From contig SMYC01000014.1 in assembly GCA_004356105.1 (NCBI GenBank), positions 1-33,862 on the forward strand: 33,862 nt of DNA, written 5' to 3'. The position numbers and the translations under genes were made by a program. The notes below the pieces were generated by a model. That model saw only the letters and a list, made by a program, of their open reading frames with translations. It searched no databases and was not told where the DNA came from. Positions 14,416-23,634 of this stretch are shown piece after piece. Each line of letters begins with the position of its first letter. The stretch's first letter is position 1. Origin of the DNA: Acidobacteriota bacterium. GTDB lineage: Bacteria; Acidobacteriota; Vicinamibacteria; Marinacidobacterales; SMYC01.

Positions 14416-15879
14416 ATGCGAGAAAAAGCTCGTCGGGTCGCCGTCGTTGTCGCGATCCTATCCGTAGACGTATCAGCCCGGGCCACGCAGGAACAAGTCC
14501 AGGAAGTGTTCCTGCAATGGCCGCTTCCGCCGGGAGCGGAAGATTATGCAGCGATTGACGGCAGGCACCTCCTCCGCTACGTGGTGGAGCAGGCTGCGAT
14601 CTCGCGCCGGTATCGCGACGAGGTGAACTCACAGTTCTGGGGTCGGATCATTGGTACCTCGTCGGATGCCGAAAGCGCAGAGTGGCTAGCGGGCAAGTTC
14701 AGAGCGATCGGCCTTTCGGAGGTGCGCCTCCAGCCACTCGACCTCCTGCCGCAATGGATGCCGCAGTCCTGGAAGGTCGCTGTTACCGGTGGTGGCGAGA
14801 CGTTCGAGCTCGCATCGGCGCAGCCCTTTTACGGCTCATCGGGCACGCCGCCCGAGGGACTGGATCTCGAGACCGTGTATGTCGGACTAGGAAGCGATGC
14901 CGATTTCGCGGGGCGTGATGTGAAAGGGAAAGCTGTCTTCGTCTTCAGCATGCTCGGTGTTCCGAGGGAGGATGCGCTACAGCGGGCGGATGACAAGGGT
15001 GCCGCCGTGCTCTTCGATGTGCTGATGCTTCCCGGAAACCTACGCTATCAAGCCTACCCCTCGAGAACCGACGCACCCGCGTTCTCACTCGGGAGCGAGG
15101 ATGGGTACCGTGTGCGCGACATGATCGTCGAGGCGCCGACGCGTGTGCGCGTCAACCTCGACATCCGCATGACCTCCGGCCTGAAGACCTTCCTCGTTTG
15201 GGGCACGCTGCCCGGAAGCACGGACGAAACGATTTACATCATCGCTCACCGCGACGGCTGGTTCGATGCGTCGGGCGACAACGCGTCGGGCGTTGCCTCG
15301 ATGATCGGCTTGGCCGAGTACTACGCTAAAGTTCCACATTCCGAGCGGCGGCGAACGATCGTGTTCATCGGCTTGGATGGCCATCACAACACAGGTGAAG
15401 GCTCGGGGGTCGGTCGGCAGTGGCTGGTCGAACATCGCGACGAGGTGTTCGCTAAAACAGCGCTCGTGATCAACTGCGAGCATCCGTCCACGGTGCAGAC
15501 CAACGTCCGGCCGCGCTACATGACTGGAGAAGATATCGTCTGGGCGAACACCTATACGCCCCAGCAATGGTACGCGGGCGGACCCTCGAGACCGGAGCTT
15601 CAGACTATCGCCGCCGAGGCGTTTAGAGAATTCGGCGTGAGCACTTACCTCGAGCCGAACTCACGACCTCCGGCGGGCGATTTGGGACGCCTCTATCGAT
15701 TCGTGCCCGGCGTGGCGACGAGTGACTTCTTGCACTACTTCCACACCGACGAAGAAACACCAGATACGGTGCCGTGGACCGGTCTCGAGGCCTCGACGCG
15801 CGCCTATGCCAGGATCATTGACGAAGTGAACAAGCGGGACCTCTCCGTTTTTCAACGACCCACGGAACCGGAGCCCTGA
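14416..15879 (+). CDS. secreted M28-like peptidase with altered active site
   Basis: The 487-residue protein has a probable signal sequence (RVAVVVAILSVDVSA), an N-terminal helical part, a PA-like insert (about residues 150-240), then an M28-type fold: IYIIAHRDGWFDASGDNASGVAS (His278, and Asp288 of the usual DDNASG) and a C-terminal HYFHTDEETPDTV (usual YHTPxDTxD). The position that normally holds the catalytic Glu-Glu pair (GxEExGxxGS) reads GLDGHHNTGEGS, with His323-His324 instead, and the later metal Asp is Glu (NCEHPS). It may be a divergent aminopeptidase subgroup or a non-catalytic binder. GGAAGG 7 nt before the ATG supports the start. It converges on the aspartoacylase-like gene with a 14 nt gap. 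Confidence 0.8.
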   Translation: MREKARRVAVVVAILSVDVSARATQEQVQEVFLQWPLPPGAEDYAAIDGRHLLRYVVEQAAISRRYRDEVNSQFWGRIIGTSSDAESAEWLAGKFRAIGLSEVRLQPLDLLPQWMPQSWKVAVTGGGETFELASAQPFYGSSGTPPEGLDLETVYVGLGSDADFAGRDVKGKAVFVFSMLGVPREDALQRADDKGAAVLFDVLMLPGNLRYQAYPSRTDAPAFSLGSEDGYRVRDMIVEAPTRVRVNLDIRMTSGLKTFLVWGTLPGSTDETIYIIAHRDGWFDASGDNASGVASMIGLAEYYAKVPHSERRRTIVFIGLDGHHNTGEGSGVGRQWLVEHRDEVFAKTALVINCEHPSTVQTNVRPRYMTGEDIVWANTYTPQQWYAGGPSRPELQTIAAEAFREFGVSTYLEPNSRPPAGDLGRLYRFVPGVATSDFLHYFHTDEETPDTVPWTGLEASTRAYARIIDEVNKRDLSVFQRPTEPEP

Positions 15880-15893
15880 ACGGCGAGGCGCAA

Positions 15894-16820
15894 TTACGAA
15901 CTAGGGGTGCCCACCATGTAGGCATAGTCTCCTGGTTGGACGACGTTGCGGGTCAAGTGGGAGAGGATCATGATGCCGTCGGGGACCGTGTTCTCGATGT
16001 CCTCTAGCTCTTCGAAGGTCTGTGGGTGGATGATGCGTCCGAGGGTTGAGCCGGCGGCAATGGGCTCGCCGAGTGCCGGGGCCTCCGTCTCTAGGAACCC
16101 GCCCATCTTTGGGCGCAAAGTCGTGATGGCGTCAACGACGATCGCCTCGGTTGTCTCATCGGGTTCCGAGTCGAGCATCTCGAGTGTCGCGAATATATTG
16201 CTCAAGCCTTTGAGCCCGCGGGCGACGTAGGGACGCTGATCGATGAGGCCGCCGCCGAGCTCTATGGTAACAGACGGGATTCCACGTTCTTCGGTCACGC
16301 CGACCGAGGTGCCTTCGAAGATCGTGCCTTCCTTGCCGGGTTGGCTGCGGTAGAGAACTCTGGAGCCGAAGGCGCGTGACAGTGCCTCCGCATTTCTTAT
16401 GTACACGTAGTCGACGGTCGGCCGGTCGCCTCCGGAGTGAAGGTCGATCAGAATGTCGATCTTGGTGAGAAAAGTGCGTGTGATTAATTCGGCGAGCTGC
16501 TCCGAGAACCAACCGTCGACTCTTCCCGGGAAGAGTCGATTGAGGTTGAGGTCGTCGGTCGGCGTGTGCCGTCGGTTGGCTTCGAAGGCGAAAGGGTTCG
16601 CGACGGGGAGCAGCAGGAGCCTTCCTCCGAACGCGCCGTCCGCGTAGCGTCGAGCCGTCTCGAGCACGATCTCCGTGCCGGTGCGCTCGTTTCCGTGAAT
16701 GGCGGCGCAGATGCCAACTGTGGGCCCGTCTCCTCGAGTGCCGACGAGCTCGTGGAGGTAGAGAGCGATCTCGGAGCCGTTCGCCATGGTTGCGACCGGG
16801 ATGCGTGCAGGTGATGTCAT
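15894..16820 (-). CDS. succinylglutamate desuccinylase/aspartoacylase family (M14-like) enzyme
   Basis: The 308-residue protein has the zinc ligands of the AstE/AspA family: His42 and Glu45 in AAIHGNERTGTE and His128 in LIDLHSGG, plus NRRHTPTDDLNLNRLFPG and a C-terminal barrel-like part (LGEPIAAGSTLGRIIHP). The family cuts amide bonds of N-acyl amino acids or carries out carboxypeptidase-like reactions. The ATG overlaps the permease stop (ATGA), so it is the last gene of the peptide transporter operon; processing an imported N-acylated amino acid or peptide is a reasonable inference. The frame stays open far upstream, but that is inside the permease gene. Confidence 0.88.
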   Translation of the reverse strand: MTSPARIPVATMANGSEIALYLHELVGTRGDGPTVGICAAIHGNERTGTEIVLETARRYADGAFGGRLLLLPVANPFAFEANRRHTPTDDLNLNRLFPGRVDGWFSEQLAELITRTFLTKIDILIDLHSGGDRPTVDYVYIRNAEALSRAFGSRVLYRSQPGKEGTIFEGTSVGVTEERGIPSVTIELGGGLIDQRPYVARGLKGLSNIFATLEMLDSEPDETTEAIVVDAITTLRPKMGGFLETEAPALGEPIAAGSTLGRIIHPQTFEELEDIENTVPDGIMILSHLTRNVVQPGDYAYMVGTPSS

Positions 16821-17629
16821 CTTCGTGCCAGTCCTCTCGGGTCGAGTCGGTCGCGCAATCCGTCGCCCAACAGATTGAATCCGAGAACGGTCCAAAGGAT
16901 CGCTAGGCCGGGAACGGTAGCAAGCCACATATCTGTTCTCAAATAACGCACACCATAGGCGAGCGTCCACCCCCAAGTCGGCGTCGGCGGTTCTATCCCG
17001 AAGCCGAGAAAGCTCAAGCCGGCTTCGGCCACGATCGCCGTGCCGATGCTAAGGGTCGCGAGGATCGAGACGGGGCCGGCCGCGCGTGGGAGCAAGTGCC
17101 GCGTCATGATACGGAAATGGCGGGCGCCTGCCGCGCGTGCGGCCGCTACGTAGTCGCGCTCGACTTCCGAGAGCGTGATGCCGCGCACGAGGCGCGCGGA
17201 CTCGGTCCAAAAGACGGCCGCGAGCGCCACGGTTACGCTTAGGGCGCCGGAGCCGAGCGCCGCGACGAGAGCCATCGCGAGAATGAAAGGCGGGAAGCCG
17301 AGAAAGAGGTCGACGATTCGCATCAGCACCGCGTCCACCGTGCCGCGAAAATAGCCAGATACGAGCCCGACCGTTCCGCCGAGGAGCACGGCGATGGAGA
17401 CGGATGAGAGACTCACCGCGAGCGAGATGCGCGCCCCGTAGGCCATGCGGATCCAGAGGTCGCGCCCGAAATTGTCCGTACCGAGAACGTGCTCCCCGGA
17501 AGGAGGTGCCAGGCGGTTCGACATATCCATCGCGTCGGGGCTGTAGGTCGATAGCCAGGGCGCAAAAGCTGCGACGAACAGGATGGTTCCAACGAGCACG
17601 GCTCCTAAGCAGAGCGTTGGGCTACGCAT
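16817..17629 (-). CDS. peptide ABC transporter permease, DppC/OppC type
   Basis: The 270-residue inner-membrane protein has an N-terminal transmembrane helix, a short periplasmic stretch with SGEHVLGTDNFGRDLWIRMAYG (the OppC N-terminal domain hallmark), and five further helices. The cytoplasmic EAA loop reads DYVAAARAAGARHFRIMTRH followed by LLP, which docks an ATPase. The C-terminal GFNLLGDGLRDRLDPR is typical. It overlaps the upstream permease gene by 8 nt and the aspartoacylase-like gene by 4 nt. Confidence 0.93.
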   Translation of the reverse strand: MRSPTLCLGAVLVGTILFVAAFAPWLSTYSPDAMDMSNRLAPPSGEHVLGTDNFGRDLWIRMAYGARISLAVSLSSVSIAVLLGGTVGLVSGYFRGTVDAVLMRIVDLFLGFPPFILAMALVAALGSGALSVTVALAAVFWTESARLVRGITLSEVERDYVAAARAAGARHFRIMTRHLLPRAAGPVSILATLSIGTAIVAEAGLSFLGFGIEPPTPTWGWTLAYGVRYLRTDMWLATVPGLAILWTVLGFNLLGDGLRDRLDPRGLARR

Positions 17630-18617
17630 GGGCTTTGAGTGTTGCGAATCTTATTCTCGGGTCGAGCGACGCATGTGCCAGATCGACGAGAAGGTTGACG
17701 AGTATGAACATGAGCGCGAAGATGAGCACCACGCCTTGCACGAGCGGAAGGTCGCGCTCCGAGATGGCCGTCACGGCGAGCTGGCCTAGTCCCGGCCAGC
17801 CGAAGATCGATTCGGTGAGGACCGCGCCGCCGAGAAGCGCGCCGAAGCGCACACCGAGCACGCTGAGGACCGGCAGGATCGCGTTGGACAAGGCATGCGC
17901 CGCGGTGACGTGCGACAAAGTGAGTCCGCGGGCATGCGCCGCGACGACGTACTCCTCGTGTAGCGTCGTCAACATCGACGCGCGGACAAGACGGCTAATG
18001 ACCGCGGCGTGATGAATCGCGAGTGTTACCGTCGGAAGCACGAGGTGGGCAAGCGCATCCGTGAGCGCTCGAATGTCACCGGAGGTTAGGGCCGAGACGA
18101 GGGGCTCGCCGCGCCCGACGGCGGGGAGCCATCCCCAATCCACTGAGAGCCAAGCCATGAGAAGGATACCGAGCCAGAAGACAGGCATCGACACACCGAG
18201 CTGGGCGACCGCAGAAGCGGCGACGTCCAGGAAGCTCCCGCGCCATAGAGCGGCCATCGTGCCGAGGGCGACCCCGGATAACACGGCGAGCAGGAAAGAT
18301 GCGAAAGCCAGCTCCAAAGTTGCCGGGAGTCGGCGCAACACGATATCGAGGACCGGCTCCCGCTGAAAGATGGATTGGCCGAGGTCGCCGCGCAGCACGT
18401 CCCATCCGTAATCGAAGAGTCGGACGGGGAGCGGTCGATCGAGACCGAGCTCTTCTCTCAGAGATGCGACGGCTTCCGGCGTGGCGTTCTCGCCTAGAAA
18501 GACCACCGCGGGATCACCGGGTACGAGCTCGAGGAGCGCAAAGACGAAGAGCAGCACGCCTGCCAGTGTGGGAACAACGAGCCAGAGACGGAGGAGCGCG
18601 TAGCGCGTCATCGTCAC
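17622..18617 (-). CDS. peptide ABC transporter permease, DppB/OppB type
   Basis: The 331-residue inner-membrane protein has the DppB opening (ALLELVPGDPAVVFLGENATPEAVASLREELGLD), six predicted helices, and an EAA loop EYVVAAHARGLTLSHVTAAH followed by ALSNAILPVLSVLG. GWPGLGQLAVTAISERDLPLVQG near the end is diagnostic. It would pair with the adjacent DppC-type subunit. Its ATG overlaps the stop of the binding-protein gene by 4 nt. Confidence 0.93.
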   Translation of the reverse strand: MTMTRYALLRLWLVVPTLAGVLLFVFALLELVPGDPAVVFLGENATPEAVASLREELGLDRPLPVRLFDYGWDVLRGDLGQSIFQREPVLDIVLRRLPATLELAFASFLLAVLSGVALGTMAALWRGSFLDVAASAVAQLGVSMPVFWLGILLMAWLSVDWGWLPAVGRGEPLVSALTSGDIRALTDALAHLVLPTVTLAIHHAAVISRLVRASMLTTLHEEYVVAAHARGLTLSHVTAAHALSNAILPVLSVLGVRFGALLGGAVLTESIFGWPGLGQLAVTAISERDLPLVQGVVLIFALMFILVNLLVDLAHASLDPRIRFATLKAHA

Positions 18618-20119
18618 GGTGCGGGCGCGAGGTGACTCCTCGCGAGCGAGCGCAGCATCCCGCGCGGATCGGCCTCGTAGTCACGAAGCCGCGCCGACGT
18701 GAAGAGATGATAGCCCTGATAAGAGAGAACATAGTAGGGAAGCTCAACCGCTACGATCGCGGCCGCCGCCCTATAGATTTCAGCTCGCTTGGCGCGATCG
18801 TCCTCTGTACGGCCGCTTTCGAGAAGAGCGTCGAGACGACGGTTCGAATATTGCCCCCAATTGAGACCACCGCCCGTGTGCAGCTGGTCGAAGCTCACCC
18901 GGTCGGGATCGACGAGCTGCGTCCACCCGAGCAGAATGATGTCGTAGTCGCCCGCGTCGCGTCGAACGGAGAAGGACGGCCAGTCCGAGATGCGGATGGT
19001 GGCGTCGATGCCGTGTTTGCGAAACGCGTTTTGTAGAAACTCGACGGTCTGCACGCGGTTCAAGTCCTCGCTATGAGTGCCGAGCTCGATGGCGAGCGGT
19101 TCTCCGTCCCGTTCCCGGAAGCCGTCGCCGTCGCGGTCGCGCCAGCCGAGCTCGTCGAGAAGCTCTGCCGCTGCCTCCGCGTCATGTTGCGGTTGTCGCA
19201 CGTCGCTTTCGAACGCCCACGATGATGGAAGAAGAATGGAGCTTGCGACGCGGTCGGTTCCTTCGTAAATCCCGTCGAGGATCGTCTCCTGATCGACGAG
19301 CATGGCGAGTGCTTTGCGAAGCGCGGGATCATCGAGCGGCGCCCGCGCGGTGTTGAAGTTCAGATAAGTGATGGCGGGCGCATTACTCGTGAAGCTTTCG
19401 AATCGTGGGTCCTCGGCGAGGCGTCGAATATCCTGGGAGGCTAGTGGCGATTGGATGAGATCGAGGTCGCCGGCCTCGAAGGCCTGGGCCCTTGCAGTGT
19501 TATCCGGCACGACGAGGAGCTCGATACGGCGGATGGACGGTGCGCCGCCCCAGTAATCATCGTGGGCCACGAGAACGATCTTGGCGCCGCGATCCCATAG
19601 CAACAGCCGGTAAGGTCCGCTTCCGGTGGTCGCCTCTCCGCCGCGCGGCACGATGCCGAGCTCGAGATAGCTGAGAAGTGGCGCGTAGGGAGTGCTGAGC
19701 GTGAATGTTACCGTGTGCTCGTCGGTGGCTTCAATCTCTGCAATCGGAGTGTAGAGCGATCGCAGCGGTGCACCGAGCGACGGGTCGAGGATCGTCTCGA
19801 ACGTGTAGACGACGTCGTGCGCGGTGACCGGCGTTCCATTGTGAAAGCGCGCGTCGTCCCGGAGGTGAAAAATCCAAGTCGTGTCATCGGGATGATCCCA
19901 GCGATGCGCGAGCGCGGGAGTGGGCTTCGACGAGGCGTCGAGTGCTATGAGGCCGTCATAAAGAAGGTTGACGACACGATAAGCCGTCGTGTCCCTCATG
20001 AGGCGCGGGTCGAGCGAGCCGGCATCGACGTCGACTCCGACGCGCACAAAATCCCGCTTCCGCTCGGAGCACGAGAGCAGAATGACAACGGCGAGAAAAA
20101 GAGCGCTCAGTGGTCGCAA
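18614..20119 (-). CDS. family 5 peptide-binding lipoprotein of the ABC transporter
   Basis: The 501-residue protein has a lipoprotein signal (LSALFLAVVILLSC; lipobox LLSC, Cys17), then the SBP_bac_5 motifs: DAGSLDPRLMRDTTAYRVVNLLYDGL, HLRDDARFHNGTPVTAHDVVYTFE (the family signature region), and GPYRLLLWDRGAKIVLVAHDDYWGG. DYDIILLGW appears in the late region. It would capture peptides or similar substrates outside the inner membrane for the two permeases. A 27 nt gap separates it from the acyl-CoA dehydrogenase gene, so all may be one transcript. No ATPase (DppD/DppF) gene is present in the cluster. Confidence 0.93.
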   Translation of the reverse strand: MRPLSALFLAVVILLSCSERKRDFVRVGVDVDAGSLDPRLMRDTTAYRVVNLLYDGLIALDASSKPTPALAHRWDHPDDTTWIFHLRDDARFHNGTPVTAHDVVYTFETILDPSLGAPLRSLYTPIAEIEATDEHTVTFTLSTPYAPLLSYLELGIVPRGGEATTGSGPYRLLLWDRGAKIVLVAHDDYWGGAPSIRRIELLVVPDNTARAQAFEAGDLDLIQSPLASQDIRRLAEDPRFESFTSNAPAITYLNFNTARAPLDDPALRKALAMLVDQETILDGIYEGTDRVASSILLPSSWAFESDVRQPQHDAEAAAELLDELGWRDRDGDGFRERDGEPLAIELGTHSEDLNRVQTVEFLQNAFRKHGIDATIRISDWPSFSVRRDAGDYDIILLGWTQLVDPDRVSFDQLHTGGGLNWGQYSNRRLDALLESGRTEDDRAKRAEIYRAAAAIVAVELPYYVLSYQGYHLFTSARLRDYEADPRGMLRSLARSHLAPAP

Positions 20120-20146
20120 GACGAATCTCGGAGAGAGATTCTAACT

Positions 20147-21337
20147 CTAACCGTCTTTGAGCAGATATTTAGCGATCGTTTGGAGCTGCATGTTGGACGT
20201 TCCCTCGTAGATCGTGCCGATCTTGGCGTCGCGCCAAAATTTCTCGACAGGGAAGTCCTTGCTGTAGCCATAGCCGCCATAATGCTCGATCGCTTGTGAC
20301 GTCACGCGTTCGGCGACTTGCGACGAAAAGAGCTTGGCCATCGCCGCCTGGACGAGGTAAGGCTTCTTGGCGTCGCGCAGCCGGGACGCGTTGTAGACGA
20401 GAAGCCGAGCCGCTTCGAGCTCGGTCGCGCATTGCGCATGCTGGAACTGAACGCCCTGAAACTCGGCGATGGGCTTCCCGAACGCCTTGCGCTCCTTCGT
20501 ATAGGCCATCGCGTGCTCGAGCGCTCCCGTCGCTATCCCGATCATCTGGGCTCCGATTCCGATGCGCCCTTCGTTCAGCGTTTCGATGGCGACCTTGTAG
20601 CCTTTACCGATTTCACCGAGCACGTTCGACTTCGGGACGATGCAATTTTCTAGCACGAGCTCTGTCGTGCTCGAGGCGCGGATGCCGAGCTTGTCTTCCT
20701 TTTTGCCGACGGTGAAGCCCTCGAAGTCGCGCTCGACGAGAAAGGCCGTGATGCCCTTGTAGCCGGCGCCTGGGTCTACGGTCGCAAAGACGATGAACAG
20801 TCCTGCCTCCGCTCCATTCGTGATCCAGAGCTTGGTGCCGGTCAGACGGTACGCGTCGCCATCTTCGTCCTCGGTAGCACGGCAGGTGAGCGCGAAGGCA
20901 TCGCTTCCGGACTCGGGCTCCGAGAGAGCGTAGGCGCCGACGGTGTTCTGGGCGAGGCGAGGCAAGTAGCGTTTTTTCTGCTCGTCATTGCCAAAGCGCA
21001 TGACGGCGTTGTTGACGAGCGTGTTTTGGACATCGAGACAAACCCCGAGCGAGGCGTCGACGCGGGACACTTCCTCGACGGCGAGCGCGGCCATGAAAAA
21101 ACTCGCGCCCGAGCCTTCGTAGCTTTCGGGGATCTCGATACCCATGAGGCCGAGCTCGAAGAACTTAGGAAGGAGGGCCGGATCGATCTTGGCGTCCTGG
21201 TCCATCTTACGGACGAGCGGGCCGATCTCTTTTTCGGCGAACTCACGCACCATGCTCCGAAAGAGCTCTTCCTCTTCCGAAAGCTCGGTGAGCGCGAAGG
21301 TTTTTTCACGCAACGGGGTTTCGACGTCGGTACTCAT
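20147..21337 (-). CDS. acyl-CoA dehydrogenase (short/branched-chain type)
   Basis: The 396-residue FAD enzyme shows the family order: an N-terminal helical domain (LFRSMVREFAEKEIGPLV), the signature YALSEPESGSDAFAL, KLWITNGAEAGLFIVFA, GIRASSTTELVLENCIVP, and the C-terminal AIEHYGGYGYSKDFPVEKFWRD followed by IYEGTSNMQ with the catalytic base Glu378. It resembles short/branched-chain dehydrogenases. Standing 7 nt after the 2-oxoacid dehydrogenase E1 gene, it probably oxidises the branched acyl-CoA made by that complex (isobutyryl-, 2-methylbutyryl- or isovaleryl-CoA), an inference from context. Confidence 0.93.
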   Translation of the reverse strand: MSTDVETPLREKTFALTELSEEEELFRSMVREFAEKEIGPLVRKMDQDAKIDPALLPKFFELGLMGIEIPESYEGSGASFFMAALAVEEVSRVDASLGVCLDVQNTLVNNAVMRFGNDEQKKRYLPRLAQNTVGAYALSEPESGSDAFALTCRATEDEDGDAYRLTGTKLWITNGAEAGLFIVFATVDPGAGYKGITAFLVERDFEGFTVGKKEDKLGIRASSTTELVLENCIVPKSNVLGEIGKGYKVAIETLNEGRIGIGAQMIGIATGALEHAMAYTKERKAFGKPIAEFQGVQFQHAQCATELEAARLLVYNASRLRDAKKPYLVQAAMAKLFSSQVAERVTSQAIEHYGGYGYSKDFPVEKFWRDAKIGTIYEGTSNMQLQTIAKYLLKDG

Positions 21338-21344
21338 ATCCCCG

Positions 21345-23483
21345 TTAGAAGCGCGCGAGCTCGATCATCGCGGTGTAGATGTCTTCGGATTGCGGGAGGA
21401 TTTCGTCCTCGAGGTCGGGGTTATAGGCGACCCAGCAATCCTTCGCGGCCACCCGCCGAACCGGCGCGTCTAGCTCGTCAAAGAGCTCCTCCGAGATACG
21501 GGCCGCGATCTCGGCGCCGTAGCCGAATGTCCGCCCATCCTCGTAGGCGACGATGACGCGGCTCGTTTTCGTCACTGAAGTCGCAATCGCATCCCAGTCA
21601 AAGGGCGACAGGGTACGCAAATCGATGATCTCGACGGAGACGCCTTCCGCCTGCGCTTTTTGTGCGGCGATCTGTGCGCGGCGAACGAGCGCCCCGAAGG
21701 TCACGATGGTGAGATCCGTACCTTCGAGCACCGTGCGCGCCTTGCCGAACGGGATCATGTATTCCGGGCCGGGATAGCGGCCCTTGTTGTGGGTCTGCCG
21801 ATACAGGTGCTTGTGCTCGAGGAAGATAACCGGGTCGTCGCAGCGGATCGCCGTGCGAAGGAGACCGTTCGCATCGAGGGCGTTCGAAGGCATCACGACA
21901 CGGAGCCCCGGAATATGTGCGAACAAGACCTCGCCGGATTGCGAATGATAGATAGACCCTCCGGTCAGATAGCCGCCGATGGGAACGCGAATGACGAGAG
22001 GGCAGCTGAAAGTGCCGCCGGAGCGCCACCGAAATGCCGCGATCTCATTTCGGATCTGCATGTAGGCGGGCCAGATATAGTCGAAGAACTGGATCTCGAC
22101 GACGGGTTTCAAGCCGCGGATGGCGGCCCCGGCGGCCATGCCAGCGATGCTCGCTTCCGCTAGCGGGCTGTTCCACACGCGCTCGCCGCCGAACTCGCGC
22201 TGCAGACCGAAGGTGACTTTGAAGACCCCGCCTTTGCCTTTCACCTCTCCGAGATTGCCTTCTCGGCTCGCATCGGCAACGTCCTGACCGAAAATAATGA
22301 CGCGCGGATCCCGCGCCATCTCGTCCCGCAAGCAGGCGTGAAGGAGGTCCACTACGGTGCCGTCCTTGCCGGAGAAGCTCGGCTCGGTGGAAAAAGCGCT
22401 CGAGCCCGGGTCGACGGTCTCGCTGTAGCGATGCCTGCTCCAGCTATCTTTCGTGGGCCATCGCATCGTGAGCGCTTGGTCGGCGGCTTCGGTTACTTCG
22501 TCGTGCACGCTCTTTTCGAGGGTCTCGAGCTCGTCAGGCGTCGCGAGATTCTCCGCGATGAGAAAGTCTGTCATGCGGATGATCGGGTCGCGATTTGCCT
22601 CGTCGTCGCGCTCTTTCTTGGTCTTGTACAGCCGCTCGTCATCCGAGAGCGAGTGCGAATAAGGGCGCACCACATGTGCGTGTGCGAGCGCTGGTCCGCG
22701 GCCCTCGCGAAGATAGGTGACCGCGTCTTGGAGCCGGCCGTAGCTATCGATGAAGCTCGTGCCGTCGAACTCGGTTACGAACAGTCCGGGATAGCTCCTG
22801 ACGAGTTTCGAAATGTTCCCACCCGCCGTTTGCGCTTCGACGGGTGTTGAGATCGCATAGCTGTTATCTTCGATGAGGAAGAGCACGGGAACTTTCTGGA
22901 GGCACGCGCTGTTCAGCGCTTCCCAGAACTCGCCTTCACTCGTCGAGCCGTCGCCCCCGGACACGTAGACGATTTCACGTGGCCCGTTCGTTTCCGAAGA
23001 AGCACCTTTGCTCGCGTAGCGGCCGGCCACCGCGGCGCCAACCGCGTGGAGAAACTGCGTTGCCACACAGCTCGACTGGCTCACGATGTTGAGCTTCGGA
23101 TGGCTCCAATGGGATGGCATCTGGCGGCCGGCCGAGGCCGGATCGTCCGCGGCGGCTACCGATGCGAGAAATTGCTCGAATGGCGTCACGCCCGTCGCGA
23201 GGCATAGCGCGCGATCGCGGTAGTAAGGGAAATACCAATCTTTGCCGGGCCGAAGATGCATGGCTGCGGCCACGAGCACTGCTTCATGGCCAACGCCGTT
23301 GATCTGAAAGAAGACTTTGTTTTGGCGTTTGAGCTGAATTTCCCGGTCGTCGACTTTTCGGGAGAGAAGCATCCATCGATAAGCGGTGATGAGCTTTTCG
23401 CGGGTGAGGCCGTGATAGCGGTCGTATATTTCCGTTTCTGGACTGAGTACGGGTTCCGCTCTTGGCTTCGCTCCGCTCTCCAT
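21345..23483 (-). CDS. branched-chain 2-oxoacid dehydrogenase E1, alpha-beta fusion
   Basis: The 712-residue protein joins both E1 subunits. The alpha half (about 1-375) has [33 protein letters not shown] and the thiamine diphosphate motif [12 protein letters not shown] to EDNSYAIS (Gly177-Asn207). The beta half (about 385-712) has [49 protein letters not shown] and [17 protein letters not shown]. It would decarboxylate branched 2-oxoacids and load the acyl group onto lipoyl-E2; E2 and E3 are not in the window. The ATG at 23483 is chosen because GGAGG lies 6 nt before it; a longer start at 23513 would place that site inside the gene. It heads the cluster running through the acyl-CoA dehydrogenase. 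Confidence 0.92.
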   Translation of the reverse strand: MESGAKPRAEPVLSPETEIYDRYHGLTREKLITAYRWMLLSRKVDDREIQLKRQNKVFFQINGVGHEAVLVAAAMHLRPGKDWYFPYYRDRALCLATGVTPFEQFLASVAAADDPASAGRQMPSHWSHPKLNIVSQSSCVATQFLHAVGAAVAGRYASKGASSETNGPREIVYVSGGDGSTSEGEFWEALNSACLQKVPVLFLIEDNSYAISTPVEAQTAGGNISKLVRSYPGLFVTEFDGTSFIDSYGRLQDAVTYLREGRGPALAHAHVVRPYSHSLSDDERLYKTKKERDDEANRDPIIRMTDFLIAENLATPDELETLEKSVHDEVTEAADQALTMRWPTKDSWSRHRYSETVDPGSSAFSTEPSFSGKDGTVVDLLHACLRDEMARDPRVIIFGQDVADASREGNLGEVKGKGGVFKVTFGLQREFGGERVWNSPLAEASIAGMAAGAAIRGLKPVVEIQFFDYIWPAYMQIRNEIAAFRWRSGGTFSCPLVIRVPIGGYLTGGSIYHSQSGEVLFAHIPGLRVVMPSNALDANGLLRTAIRCDDPVIFLEHKHLYRQTHNKGRYPGPEYMIPFGKARTVLEGTDLTIVTFGALVRRAQIAAQKAQAEGVSVEIIDLRTLSPFDWDAIATSVTKTSRVIVAYEDGRTFGYGAEIAARISEELFDELDAPVRRVAAKDCWVAYNPDLEDEILPQSEDIYTAMIELARF

Positions 23484-23634
23484 GCAAACCTCCGTCGACG
23501 TGAACTTGAACAAACACTTCGATGTTGTCAGACCCCGTGGGGCAATCGAACAATTATATATGAGAAGGTCGTGTAGGGCCTCACTGCGCGGCTTACCACC
23601 CGGTCGGCAAGTTGTACGAGCGGTAAGGAGTGAT

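Noticed and set aside
18299..19036. Plus-strand open frame over the DppB and binding-protein genes
   Set aside because: Low-complexity Arg-rich translation, antisense to two genes with clear motifs.
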